Source: a virus
DNA: 29,587 bases
Virus record (IMG/VR): IMGVR_UViG_3300033995_000688
Coordinates: 1 to 29,587 of that record
Strand: one strand, 5' to 3'
Shown: positions 7,846 to 15,698 of the stretch, piece by piece
How the letters are laid out: every line of letters begins with the position of its first letter
Numbering within the stretch: the stretch's first letter is position 1
The notes under the pieces: generated by a model
Seen by the model: the letters and a program-made list of their open reading frames with translations, nothing else
Database searches by the model: none
Told to the model about the DNA's origin: nothing
Program-made: the position numbers and the translations under genes

Positions 7846-9727
7846 CGGTGTCGGTCAACTCGTATCCGTAGTATGGATGATAGGACTTGCCGTTCTCCTT
7901 CGGCGCCATCTTTTTGAGAATCTCTTTGCGCGCAGCTGTTGACCATCTGTAGCCAGCATCGCCACCCCATGCGGCCCATGCCACACGACCAGCGGAAGGA
8001 TAGCCATCCTCACCTGGTCGGAAACCTTCCGCTTGTTTGTCTACTTCGTGACGTCGAAAGAATGAGTACATTCGAAGGACAGTCGACTCGGACAACTTCT
8101 CACCACTGATGATCTGATTCGCCCTGGCCCATGCGACAGCGGTTCCGCCATCACGACCAGCATCACGCCATTCGATGGCGCGCTGTGCTTCCTCCTTCAT
8201 TTCTTTGGAGGGAAAGAACTTCAGTCCTGGCTCAGATGCATCGTCGAATGCTTTGGTCTCTTCCTGGCGAACTGTGACAGGCAACAGGCCGAGGTGCTGG
8301 ATGCTGTTGAGTCCGACAGCCTGGAGTGCCGCTTCTGGTTCAAAACCAGCACGAATCAATGCACCGGCAGCGCCGACCAGCTTCGCAGTCTCATCCGCAG
8401 TTCGAGCTGTCGAGACAGGCGCAGCATCAGGGACCAGAAGTTCCTGCGCGCCGATCTGCACAGGGACAGCTGTCGGATGGTAATAACCTTCGTCATCATC
8501 CGAAGGCGTCACGCCAGCGACACGCTTGGCTGTTGCGAGATCCACAATGCCACTCTTGTATAGTCGCTCCGCTCTCTCTGCGTCCTCATTGAGATCCGCT
8601 TGAAGCGCCGGAACATTCGATACGTCGAACTCGAGGTAGTCGCCTGGCTGCGTCTCTTCGTAGTCCGGTAGCAGTGCGATGGTGAGCGCTTCTGACATCT
8701 GACGCATCAGCGGAATCATGCCATCAGTCCATGCCGATCGTGTCGCTTGCTCGAGGTTGCTGTAGGTTGCGCGCTCGAGACCGCTGCCGAGTTGAAGGAC
8801 CAGCGGATTGAGACCGAGAGCTGCACAGACGCGCTCCTCCGGTTTGCGGCGGATCTCATCGAACGCCATCTCACTTGGTTTGTGTGATACCTGCTCGACC
8901 TTGAACGGTCCAGTCATCACCAACACACTGCCGGCATTGTCGCCAGTGAAGTCCTGTTGAAGTTTCCGCTTTGTCTGACGTGCATCGTCTTCGGACAAAT
9001 CCTCGACACCGCCCTTGTAGTCTGGTCCGACCATAATCGATGGCATGCCACCGTTGCGAACCATGCCAAATGCGGCGCTCGCTGCGACATTGTCTGTTGC
9101 AATCTCACGAAGCACAGACGTGACAGGAGAGCGTCCAAAGCGAGAGTCCTGCGGATCTCGACCGTATCGGATGTGAATGAGGTCCTCGAGCGCTATGTCG
9201 TACGACGTGCCATCGACGGTGTACTGGTATTTGATCAACGGATTGATCTTGTTACCGACTGGACGCATCATGTCAGCCGCAAGGTATTGCAAACCAACGA
9301 CACGTCCAGACACGCGCACCTTGCGGAAGTACGCGTTTCCGAGCAGCTGGTAGTCTGGAAGAATCCACGACCACACGAGCGATGGCGGCACGTTCGGTGT
9401 TGGCTGCGCGAGCAGCTGCAAGATCGGGTGATCTGCGACTGTCTCGACCTGTCCATCTGGCATAGGTCTACGGACGACAGGGACACCCTGGCTCCAGTTT
9501 CGAATGTACCAGTCCATGCCGATCGCGACGATAGAGTTCAGCATCAGGTCGCCGGCCTGGTTGCGCCAGTTGAAACTTGAGCCTGGAAGGTTACGTGTCA
9601 GCAGGGACCAAAAGTCGCCGTTCCCAGTGCCAGTGAAATAGGACGTTTGGCGCTGTATTAGCGGCGGCGGAAGCAGTGCATTTGGCGCGGCAGTTGCTTT
9701 GCCGATGAAGCGATCGAAGAGTCCCAT
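7838..9727 (-). CDS. Portal protein with C-terminal WGGD-type accessory domain
   Basis: A 629-residue protein. Residues about 1-410 follow HK97-type portals: ADHPILQLLAQPTPN, LLGNAYFRKVRV, DLIHIRYGRDPQDSRFGRSP, CAALGLNPLVLQLGSGLER and AMRSAWT-like helices. The portal dodecamer is the DNA channel. Residues about 507-600 are an added domain: AVAWARANQIISGEKLSEST, VLRMYSFFRRHEVDKQAEGF, GYPSAGRVAWAAWGGDAGYR. I know this RHExDK / GYPSxGRxAWxxWGGDxG pattern as an appendage on phage head proteins, with no settled function. ATG 9727 has AAGGA about 12 bases upstream. The stop overlaps MuF. Confidence 0.9.
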   Translation of the reverse strand: MGLFDRFIGKATAAPNALLPPPLIQRQTSYFTGTGNGDFWSLLTRNLPGSSFNWRNQAGDLMLNSIVAIGMDWYIRNWSQGVPVVRRPMPDGQVETVADHPILQLLAQPTPNVPPSLVWSWILPDYQLLGNAYFRKVRVSGRVVGLQYLAADMMRPVGNKINPLIKYQYTVDGTSYDIALEDLIHIRYGRDPQDSRFGRSPVTSVLREIATDNVAASAAFGMVRNGGMPSIMVGPDYKGGVEDLSEDDARQTKRKLQQDFTGDNAGSVLVMTGPFKVEQVSHKPSEMAFDEIRRKPEERVCAALGLNPLVLQLGSGLERATYSNLEQATRSAWTDGMIPLMRQMSEALTIALLPDYEETQPGDYLEFDVSNVPALQADLNEDAERAERLYKSGIVDLATAKRVAGVTPSDDDEGYYHPTAVPVQIGAQELLVPDAAPVSTARTADETAKLVGAAGALIRAGFEPEAALQAVGLNSIQHLGLLPVTVRQEETKAFDDASEPGLKFFPSKEMKEEAQRAIEWRDAGRDGGTAVAWARANQIISGEKLSESTVLRMYSFFRRHEVDKQAEGFRPGEDGYPSAGRVAWAAWGGDAGYRWSTAARKEILKKMAPKENGKSYHPYYGYELTDTDA

Positions 9728-9752
9728 GTGACTATTGTGTCCTTATCATGCG

Positions 9753-11198
9753 TTATACTGCACCCCACCCACCGCCACGACCGACCAGCTCGTCGTAGGC
9801 GTCAGTCAAAGCGTCGACGATGTCGTCATTCTTCCCCAGAGGAAAGGTTCGCATTTCGTCCAAGAGTTCGCGATTCCACGAAGCTGCGACCATGTAGACA
9901 TTGCCACCAGCGACCTGAGATGCGAACGGTTCAGCCCTGACATCCTTCGCACCGGTCACCGGCAGGACTGTCACAGCACTACCATGCAACAGCCGAAGCA
10001 TGTGCATCGCTTGACTCTTGCCAGCCTGGCCCGGGTCCTGCGGTAATCGAATCCTGATGCCACGACCATCAAGAGCAGCTGTCTGCTTGATAACTTTATC
10101 GCGTTGGTCGGTGTCATACTGGCCACGCACGACATCGAGGATCCAGATACGGCCATCAGCATCGCGTCCCATTTTGACACCGACCGTGAAGTCACCACTT
10201 CCAGCTGTCGCTGCAAGGTCCCAGGCGCGGGACATCTTCGCACAGTTTGGCATGGCGCTCTCGATGACAATCCGATCTGACTTGAAGAACGAACCCTCAC
10301 GAGGTGTTGGATGTTGCTGGTACAAAGCACTCCACCCATAGTCGCCGCTGTTGGCAACCATGACCTCTTTGATGCGTCCGAGCTCCTTGACGTCGTACCG
10401 TTCTGGCCACAAAGCTTCGCCAGGCATTCGACCGATCTGGTCCTTCTCCTCCGCGATGGCTGGAAGGTTTAGCACGGTCCATCGATGAGGTTCCGAACTG
10501 ATTGCGCGAGCGGTGATGTCATCGTGATGCCACCTGGTCGAGACAATGATGAGAGCGCCCTTCGGTTCGAGGCGCGTGTATAGATCGTCGGTGTACCAGT
10601 CCCATGCTTTGTCGCGGTATAGAGAAGATTCAGCATCCTCGCGACTCCTGATCGGGTCATCGATGATGATGCGCTTGAAGCCGACACCGGTTGGAGGAGA
10701 ACCGACACCACGCGCCATGAAGGTTCCGCCCTCCGGCAGTGACCACTCATCCTGTGCCGCGTTGTCCTTCGAGAGTTTAGTCCTGGACGAAACGATCTGT
10801 CTGGACTTCCTCGAAAAGCGTCTCGCGATGCGCTCGTTGTAGCCAGTGACCAAGACGTTTGCTGACGGATCTCTCTCGATGCAATAGGCGCCATATCGCA
10901 CGGTCACTGTCTCAGTCTTACCGTGGCGCGGCGGCATGTGGATCGCGAGTCGGTCGATCTCACCACGCTCCACAGCGTCAAGGTGTGAAGCGATAGCGAT
11001 GAGGTGCCGAGCTGTAAAGGACCAGCCATTCGGGAGAGTCTCTCGAAGGTAGTCGAGATAACAGAGAGCTGTCTGCGCGCTAGTTGTTGTCCTGGCTTGG
11101 TTCGGCTGCGGCGGAGAGAAGTTGTATCGAGAAGTTCGCAATGCGCTCATGGAGAGCTGCAATTTGGGCAGCTGATTGGCCATTGATGTAACGCTCAC
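9753..11198 (-). CDS. terL: Terminase large subunit (DNA packaging ATPase/nuclease)
   Basis: Numbered from GTG 11198 (481 residues). Walker A is PPRHGKTE (89-96), Walker B RIIIDD (176-181) and the coupling motif LIIVSTRWH (216-224). The RNase H-fold nuclease shows RAWDLAAT (D327), LPQDPGQAGK (385-394) and KNDDIVDA (456-463). It drives DNA into the prohead and cuts concatemers. The true start is uncertain: GTG 11198, ATG 11183 or ATG 11150 all lie inside the small-subunit gene and none has a clear ribosome site, so the N-terminal 16 residues may be absent. Coupling to the small subunit overlap is evident. Confidence 0.94.
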   Translation of the reverse strand: MSVTSMANQLPKLQLSMSALRTSRYNFSPPQPNQARTTTSAQTALCYLDYLRETLPNGWSFTARHLIAIASHLDAVERGEIDRLAIHMPPRHGKTETVTVRYGAYCIERDPSANVLVTGYNERIARRFSRKSRQIVSSRTKLSKDNAAQDEWSLPEGGTFMARGVGSPPTGVGFKRIIIDDPIRSREDAESSLYRDKAWDWYTDDLYTRLEPKGALIIVSTRWHHDDITARAISSEPHRWTVLNLPAIAEEKDQIGRMPGEALWPERYDVKELGRIKEVMVANSGDYGWSALYQQHPTPREGSFFKSDRIVIESAMPNCAKMSRAWDLAATAGSGDFTVGVKMGRDADGRIWILDVVRGQYDTDQRDKVIKQTAALDGRGIRIRLPQDPGQAGKSQAMHMLRLLHGSAVTVLPVTGAKDVRAEPFASQVAGGNVYMVAASWNRELLDEMRTFPLGKNDDIVDALTDAYDELVGRGGGWGAV

Positions 11199-11469
11199 TC
11201 TGCGCTGTACGTGCTATCGCCTGTAGCGCCTTTAGGCTGTCCTCGAGCACTGATGTCAGAAGATCATCGAGAGACTTTGTCGGGAGAATCGTCGTGGTGA
11301 TGTCATGTCGACTCTGTTCGACAGGAGTCGTCATTCTGTCCCTGATCGAGATGATGGTCGTGCGTGGTAATCCACACGACCGTGCAATGACCGAAGGGCT
11401 TTGACCAGCGATCAAAGCCGATTCGACCTGTGCGAGAATCTCAGGTTCTGTTGTATTACCTCTTGCCAT
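11080..11469 (-). CDS. Probable terminase small subunit (HTH DNA-binding)
   Basis: A 129-residue protein if it starts at ATG 11469. Residues about 10-45 form a helix-turn-helix (ILAQVESALIAGQSPSVIAR, SCGLPRTTIISIRDRM), followed by a helical oligomerisation region (TSVLEDSLKALQAIARTAQS, AAQIAALHERIANFSIQLLS). Small terminases recognise the packaging site and load the large subunit. The gene directly precedes terL and overlaps it by up to about 119 bases. AGGA lies close to the ATG. An upstream ATG at 11487 is possible but poorly spaced. Family identity is inferred from position and architecture. Confidence 0.7.
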   Translation of the reverse strand: MARGNTTEPEILAQVESALIAGQSPSVIARSCGLPRTTIISIRDRMTTPVEQSRHDITTTILPTKSLDDLLTSVLEDSLKALQAIARTAQSERYINGQSAAQIAALHERIANFSIQLLSAAAEPSQDNN

Positions 11470-11473
11470 GATC

Positions 11474-11830
11474 CTATTCTGTCTCATCCTGGCGCACTCT
11501 GCGCCTGTAGTGCAGCTGCCCGTGGCATAAGTAGCACAGGACCTGCACATCCTCCATCAGCTCACCACCGAGTCTGATGTAGGTGATGTGATGTACATCG
11601 AGCTTGTAGCCGTCATCCTGTCGACGGCCACACTGCTCACATGTCCTACCTGACCGCTCGAGCGCCTTGGTCCGGATGTCCTGCCAGCGCTGACTCCGCA
11701 TGTACTTGCGACGGTAGTCGCGCCATGCTTCGTCGACCTGGTCGCCGGACGCTCCGATGGCCTTGAGCAGACTGTAGGTGTTAGACCATGGCTTCGCCAT
11801 GATGCTCTTTACGATGTTGTCCGTGTCCAT
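11474..11830 (-). CDS. HNH endonuclease next to terminase
   Basis: A 118-residue protein with a complete HNH site: CEQC (64-67), LDVHHITYIRLGGE (78-90) and VLCYLCH (97-103). Phages with long cohesive-end packaging often encode an HNH protein beside TerS/TerL that is needed for cos cleavage, and the location here matches. It shares the motif HHxTYxRLxxE and the lead-in R-W-x(5-8)-A-x-x-R with the HNH protein at 19635-20297, so the two are probably related. ATG 11830 overlaps the upstream gene by 22 bases (GGATGAG upstream). ATG 11800 with AAAGAG upstream is an alternative. Confidence 0.85.
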   Translation of the reverse strand: MDTDNIVKSIMAKPWSNTYSLLKAIGASGDQVDEAWRDYRRKYMRSQRWQDIRTKALERSGRTCEQCGRRQDDGYKLDVHHITYIRLGGELMEDVQVLCYLCHGQLHYRRRVRQDETE

Positions 11831-12054
11831 ATGATCTCATCCTTGACCGGGTGATCTTCGCCCCACATCCAGTCAGTCGCGAAAAGCGACTCAGGATCGA
11901 GTGTGAGACCTTGTAGAGTCTTCGACTCAGGTCCGGTGTGCATGACGAATGCTTCGTACAAATCGGAATATCGGATGTACACATCATGATCGAAGCATGC
12001 GCGTGTGATCGGTTTACCGTGCATCAAGTGTTGTATTACTTCAGAGAACTTCAT
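11809..12054 (-). CDS. Small Tad2-like (DUF2829) protein
   Basis: An 81-residue protein. It starts MKFSEVIQHLMHGKPITR and has LDPESLFATDWMW at about 55-67. F-S-x-x-h-x-x-L-x-x-G-K-x-h-x-R followed by L-x-x-x-D/S-L-h-A-x-D-W is the signature of the DUF2829 / Thoeris anti-defence 2 (Tad2) family, whose studied members sequester cyclic ADP-ribose-type immune signals. The start is fixed at 12054 by ATGA overlap with the upstream gene, which ends in the same kind of domain. Length is slightly below typical Tad2. Whether it binds any nucleotide is unknown. Confidence 0.65.
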   Translation of the reverse strand: MKFSEVIQHLMHGKPITRACFDHDVYIRYSDLYEAFVMHTGPESKTLQGLTLDPESLFATDWMWGEDHPVKDEIIWTRTTS

Positions 12055-12623
12055 TCGATCACCGTCCAATCTCGCGCCAGGACATCATTGCCTGATAATG
12101 TTGCAAACCCCTTGCATCGCCAAACATTCGCACCATCGAGCTCGTATCGCATCAATGCAGATTCGACCAGCTGAAGCTTGAAACGAGCGCCTTCACGCCA
12201 CACAGGACGTCCTGCGCGCACGTCTACAAGGATTTGTTCAAAACTCTTGCGACCACCCCAATTGTTTTGTTTCTTCCCGATACATTCTTGGAACTCAATC
12301 CGCAGTGAAGGTTCGCTCATCATCCATCGATTTATCATCATGACCGGATAACCGACGACGTCGGCTGCTTTGCTTCGGGTCTCACCGCTTGCGATGAGCT
12401 CCGCCCACTTGATAACGGTCGCGGTCTTTTCATCGAGCGAAATGTACGGATCCATTTTCTTGACTGGCCTGTCTGGAGTTTCTTCCCTGATCCATCGATG
12501 CAATGTCTTCTCTGACATATCCATAATCTCAGCTGTGCGTCGTATGTTGTGACCAGCAGCTCTCAGATCTTTGATTCGCACCATGAGGAGTTTCCGCTCC
12601 TCAATGCTTGTATTCTTCGACAT
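12051..12623 (-). CDS. Double HTH protein fused to a Tad2-like (DUF2829) domain
   Basis: A 190-residue protein. HTH 1 is at about 25-45 (HNIRRTAEIMDMSEKTLHRW) and HTH 2 at about 82-101 (TRSKAADVVGYPVMMINRW). Residues about 125-190 (KSFEQILVDVRAGRPVWREG ... LSGNDVLARDWTVIE) match the DUF2829/Tad2 pattern of an N-terminal FxxhLxxhxxGxxhxR and C-terminal DhLAxDWxVhE. I know this domain usually as a stand-alone protein; coupling to a DNA-binding module suggests sensing plus regulation. ATG 12623 has a strong site (GAAGGGGAG). It sits between the SSB-like gene terminator and the packaging genes. Confidence 0.7.
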   Translation of the reverse strand: MSKNTSIEERKLLMVRIKDLRAAGHNIRRTAEIMDMSEKTLHRWIREETPDRPVKKMDPYISLDEKTATVIKWAELIASGETRSKAADVVGYPVMMINRWMMSEPSLRIEFQECIGKKQNNWGGRKSFEQILVDVRAGRPVWREGARFKLQLVESALMRYELDGANVWRCKGFATLSGNDVLARDWTVIE

Positions 12624-12642
12624 TGATTCTCCCCTTCAAAGT

Positions 12643-12679
12643 AAAAGACCAGGCACACCGTTCGGATAGTGCGCCTGGT
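12643..12679 (-). terminator. Terminator after the SSB-like gene
   Basis: On the minus strand ACCAGGC (12679-12673) pairs with GCCTGGT (12654-12648), extended by a three-pair inner stem (12671-12669 with 12058-type mate 12658-12656) across one mismatch. TCTTTT follows from 12648. It lies 32 bases past the stop of the SSB-like gene and separates the replication genes from the Tad2/terminase operon. No strong promoter was seen between it and the next start, so it is likely partial. Confidence 0.7.
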
Positions 12680-12710
12680 TCGTCAGCGAGTCGTTGGCAA
12701 CCGGGAGAGG

Positions 12711-13214
12711 TTACTCGCTGGCGTCTTCTTCACCGAATGGATCGCTGATGTCATCGGTCTTGATCGCTGGCTGTGCGATCTTTGTCAGCTTCTTCTTGGC
12801 TGTCACAGGAGAGACCGAAACGATGGCATTGGTCATGTTGCCACGCGTGTTCAGTTTGGCGTCTACAGTGACCATCCACTGCTTTGCAAGCAGGTCATCG
12901 ACATCGAGCTGGTGAAACTCCGCCTGTGTCAAGCGGCGCCCGAGCATGCCATCGAGTAGGATTGTCAGTGCTTGCTTGTCGTTGCCGTAACCTTGACGGG
13001 TGTACTTGAAGAAGCGGTAAGCATTGCCAGCAGAGTCGCCATACTCTGTGGTCTCAAACGTAAATTTGAAGTTAGGGACCATGACGTTCGGGTCATCGTA
13101 TGAAGGACGATCAACCGAGTCGAGGTTCGCCAGGCGGCAGACGTAGACGCCAGCCGGTGCTGACTCAAACTGTGAGCTGCCATCGCTGAACGAGGCGTTA
13201 CTAAAGAAACCCAT
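12711..13214 (-). CDS. DUF669/SSB-like single-strand DNA-binding protein
   Basis: A 167-residue protein. The start at ATG 13214 is chosen because GAAGGAGAA lies six bases upstream; the frame stays open further but without a site. It begins MGFFSNASFSDGSSQFES and continues with beta-strand-rich sequence (GVYVCRLANLDSV, VPNFKFTFETTEYGD) and helices around DDLLAKQWMVTVDAKL. It ends in an acidic tail DISDPFGEEDASE of the sort SSBs use to recruit partners. Phage replication modules often carry such DUF669 or SSB-like proteins beside helicase and primase. ssDNA binding is inferred. Confidence 0.65.
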   Translation of the reverse strand: MGFFSNASFSDGSSQFESAPAGVYVCRLANLDSVDRPSYDDPNVMVPNFKFTFETTEYGDSAGNAYRFFKYTRQGYGNDKQALTILLDGMLGRRLTQAEFHQLDVDDLLAKQWMVTVDAKLNTRGNMTNAIVSVSPVTAKKKLTKIAQPAIKTDDISDPFGEEDASE

Positions 13215-13228
13215 TTTATATTCTCCTT

Positions 13229-13242
13229 CGGCCATAAGGCCG
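13229..13242. promoter_or_regulatory. Small hairpin before the SSB-like ribosome site
   Basis: CGGCC-ATAA-GGCCG forms a perfect five-pair stem immediately upstream of the AAGGAG of the gene starting at 13214. It could modulate access to the ribosome site or stabilise the message. Confidence 0.4.
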
Positions 13243-13306
13243 CTCTGTGACAGTGCTGGCTCAGTTACCAATCCAGAAGGTGTTTCCACCAGCACCATCA
13301 AAGTTG

Positions 13307-13335
13307 ACATTACCAACAATCAAACCATCTGTCAA
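13307..13335 (-). promoter_or_regulatory. Candidate promoter for the SSB-like gene
   Basis: On the minus strand TTGACA (13335-13330) is followed after 17 bases by TAATGT (13312-13307). The -35 is consensus and the -10 only fits TAnnnT. It would give a leader of about 85 bases. GTTGACA at 13303-13309 and TGTCAAA at 13330-13336 form an inverted pair like the arms of the 17701-17719 operator, so the same regulator may act here. Confidence 0.5.
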
Positions 13336-13349
13336 ACATTTCGTCGATG

Positions 13350-13533
13350 CTGTTCCGTGGCCCAGCGTTAGCGCCCGGGCCGCAGGAACAGTTTCGACTT
13401 ATACCCCTAAGCCAGCACGCGTCTAAACATGCTGGCAGGGGGGGTTTCAAAAGGGGGGTTTTATTCAGTTGTTCCCGTTTTATGATACTTAAGGGCGGAA
13501 CAGGTCGGGAACAGGTCGCGGGAACAACTGAAT
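13350..13533. other. Candidate replication origin: iterons and inverted repeats
   Basis: This non-coding stretch of the 322-base gap 13215-13536 holds six copies of GGAACA/TGTTCC. A perfect 11-bp tandem repeat GGAACAGGTCG occurs at 13497-13507 and 13508-13518. A perfect 15-base inverted repeat ATTCAGTTGTTCCCG (13463-13477) pairs with 13519-13533. An interrupted inverted repeat joins 13350-13363 and 13377-13391, and a seven-pair stem joins GCCAGCA 13411-13417 and 13430-13436. Two runs of G (13437-13444, 13453-13458) lie between. Iterons beside a helicase gene are a familiar origin layout. An operator role is possible. Confidence 0.6.
13497..13518 (+). repeat. Tandem 11-bp iterons
   Basis: GGAACAGGTCG is repeated twice head to tail without a gap. 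A third partial copy (GGAACA) begins at 13521. They fill the loop and right arm of the 15-base inverted repeat 13463-13477/13519-13533. Confidence 0.75.
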
Positions 13534-13536
13534 CGC

Positions 13537-14844
13537 CTAAAGTAGCCCTGTCGGACGGTACATTTTCGCGTTGCGTGGACCCTTGTCAAACGCCACGATT
13601 CGACTCGCTTCGAGGTCCGCGAGTGTAGCCGCCACGACCGATTTTCTACTGCCACACAACTCCACAAGGCGCGACTGTGAGATGCCTGGTTCGCCACTGA
13701 TGAGCTCAATAAGCTTCGACCGGATCTCTTGTGTTATGACCTCACTCCTGGCGCCAGCGTCAAGCGTTCGCACCTGTGTGAGACCATCCTGGTCGCGAAT
13801 CTCAAACGTGACATCGATGGCGTCCTCATCACTGATCAGTCGACCTTTAGTGACGTACATGCGATACAGGCCGTTCGCTTGCTTCTCAACAGAGAACGCC
13901 ATATCAGCAGCTGCGACAATCTCCGCAGCGCCTCGCATACCTTCGTGCTTGACCGTCGAGTCAGTGCCACCCTTGCGATTGTGGTGAGCGATCAGGACAG
14001 TGATTCCGTTGTCCAGGAGTTTCTTGAACGCGTCGTAGAGTTTCCTCATCTGACTGTTATCATTCTCATCCATGCCATGGATGCGGACCAGTGAGTCGAT
14101 GAGCACCAGGCCAATACCCTGCGACTGACAGTGCTTGACAATCCTCTCGACATCAAGCGGCTGGTCGAACCTGATGCCTACACGGTTTAGGTAACCCATT
14201 CCCTCAGCCGAGCGCATTCCGAGCTTCCTCAGCCGTTCTAAGACCTTCTGGACGCCCATCTCTTCATCGAGGTAGAGGACGCGAGTCTGTGGGATCTCAA
14301 ACTCATTGAGCCACTTGCCACCAAAGCAACAGGCGCGAATAAGATCGCACATCACCCACGTTTTTCCACTGCCTGGCGGTGATGACAGGTAGTGCAGTCC
14401 ACCAGTTGAGAGAATGTTAGGGATAAGCCAGGACTGTTTACCGAGTTTCTCCTCCTCGACCTCCATCCGTGTCCAATCCCATACCTCCCATGGTGCGAGA
14501 GTCTGACCGCCCGGCAGGTCATCAGGCACGGTCCCTGCTGCCCATTGTGACCAGAATCGACCGACTGTCTCGAGGATGACTTCGCGGTCCAGTGGCGGAT
14601 CACAATACGTGTCACTCCACCAGACGGCTTGAAGCTGCGCGACGTCGATGGTGTAGCGCTTTGCCCGGAGAAAACCCAAGAGTGTCACGAGTGCGTTATT
14701 ACGACCACCGAAGGCGCCACCCGATGCCGGGTGAGGTTGCCACAGTTTGTCCCAGTGGTGCTCACCATGAGCGATGATACGGGCATGCGTCTGCATGTCT
14801 CCGGCAACCATGAGCCGGAGGTCGTCCAGTGAAAGTTCTTCCAT
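13537..14844 (-). CDS. RecA-like replicative helicase (RepA/AAA_25 type) with PriCT-like N-terminus
   Basis: A 435-residue protein. Residues about 45-100 (GRNNALVTLLGFLRAKRY ... CDPPLDREVILETVGRFW) resemble the PriCT domain normally fused behind AEP primases. The ATPase core has Walker A SSPPGSGKT (154-162), VLYLDEEM (189-196), Walker B GLVLIDS (245-251) and LIAHHNRKGG (284-293). Residues about 365-430 look like a winged helix (EIRSKLIELI, ISQSRLVELCGSRKSVVAAT). It probably unwinds the phage origin together with the upstream primase. ATG 14844 follows GGACTAGGAACAAC, with AGGAA as ribosome site. Confidence 0.85.
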   Translation of the reverse strand: MEELSLDDLRLMVAGDMQTHARIIAHGEHHWDKLWQPHPASGGAFGGRNNALVTLLGFLRAKRYTIDVAQLQAVWWSDTYCDPPLDREVILETVGRFWSQWAAGTVPDDLPGGQTLAPWEVWDWTRMEVEEEKLGKQSWLIPNILSTGGLHYLSSPPGSGKTWVMCDLIRACCFGGKWLNEFEIPQTRVLYLDEEMGVQKVLERLRKLGMRSAEGMGYLNRVGIRFDQPLDVERIVKHCQSQGIGLVLIDSLVRIHGMDENDNSQMRKLYDAFKKLLDNGITVLIAHHNRKGGTDSTVKHEGMRGAAEIVAAADMAFSVEKQANGLYRMYVTKGRLISDEDAIDVTFEIRDQDGLTQVRTLDAGARSEVITQEIRSKLIELISGEPGISQSRLVELCGSRKSVVAATLADLEASRIVAFDKGPRNAKMYRPTGLL

Positions 14845-14851
14845 GTTGTTC

Positions 14852-15688
14852 CTAGTCCAAGAAAGTCTGCGTGTCCAGCGCAGTGGTTACGAGTTTACGG
14901 CACTCTTCGGCATGTGCGATCATGCCCATACCTCGCATCTGCTCGATGCCGACGATGGCGTGATTGAAACAGTACAGCAGATAGTCGCCGTGCTTGTACT
15001 TGCCCAGATTCCAATTACCCCGCTCGCGCTTTGGGAGGTCCCCCGCTTTGGCGGCAATCAAAAGGCGTGACCACTCATCGCCCCATGGATGCGTGGATGT
15101 CGTCTCCTCGACGATTCTGGAGGCCTCTGGCGGATACTTTGCGAGTTCCACCAATCGAGGTAGTTCGCGATTCTTCCAGTTTAGAGTTCCAGGAACTCGT
15201 AGGATTCTTGACGGGTTCTTGCACTTGACGTCAGCGGACGCCGAGAGTGTGAGCATCCATCTCTCGAGCAGCTGTATAAACTCTCGCTGTTCGGTTGGCT
15301 TAGTCCCAATACCAGCCATTTTGAGTCGACGGTAGCAGTGGAGACCCTTCCCCGAGCGTACCGCGACTGTAACTCTAGCAAGCGTTGCAGTCTCATCCAG
15401 ACCAGCAAGATCATCAATATCGCACCACACCACAGCAGCAGAATGAACATCGGTGTCCCTTCCTCCTTTACGCCAGCGCGGCAACACGCCGACGTATACA
15501 TCATTTCCTTCATCGCTCCACTGAACGCATGCTTCTCCGATGCCGGTCCAGTCTTCGACCGTTCGTGGAAGCTCGTAGAAGCGCATCTGATTTCGTCCTT
15601 GATTCAGACATCGAATCTCGACGAAGCCGTCAGAGTACGGCTCAAATAGCCATGACAAAAATGTCACAGCCTGTGAAACTCTATTCAT
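14852..15688 (-). CDS. Archaeo-eukaryotic-type (AEP) primase, RepB-like
   Basis: A 278-residue protein. The three AEP motifs are visible: hhhDhD in VVWCDIDD (86-93), SxH in SGKGLHCY (112-119, H117) and KNPSRILRVPGTLNWK (157-172), the typical form in phage and plasmid RepB/primase proteins. A following helical region (NLGKYKHGDYLLYCFNHA) ends the protein. It should make RNA or DNA primers at the phage origin and work with the helicase directly downstream, which carries the PriCT-like part. ATG 15688 has AAGGGGTAG upstream. The gene diverges from the DUF3310 gene with only 22 bases between starts. Confidence 0.85.
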   Translation of the reverse strand: MNRVSQAVTFLSWLFEPYSDGFVEIRCLNQGRNQMRFYELPRTVEDWTGIGEACVQWSDEGNDVYVGVLPRWRKGGRDTDVHSAAVVWCDIDDLAGLDETATLARVTVAVRSGKGLHCYRRLKMAGIGTKPTEQREFIQLLERWMLTLSASADVKCKNPSRILRVPGTLNWKNRELPRLVELAKYPPEASRIVEETTSTHPWGDEWSRLLIAAKAGDLPKRERGNWNLGKYKHGDYLLYCFNHAIVGIEQMRGMGMIAHAEECRKLVTTALDTQTFLD

Positions 15689-15698
15689 TTCTACCCCT

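Noticed and set aside
13215-13319. 35-residue N-terminal extension of the SSB-like protein
   Set aside because: No ribosome site upstream; ATG 13214 has a strong AAGGAG and begins the recognisable domain.
13347-13628. Plus-strand open frame of 93 codons across the candidate origin
   Set aside because: Overlaps the iterons and the helicase 3' end, has no ribosome site, and reads as unpatterned sequence.
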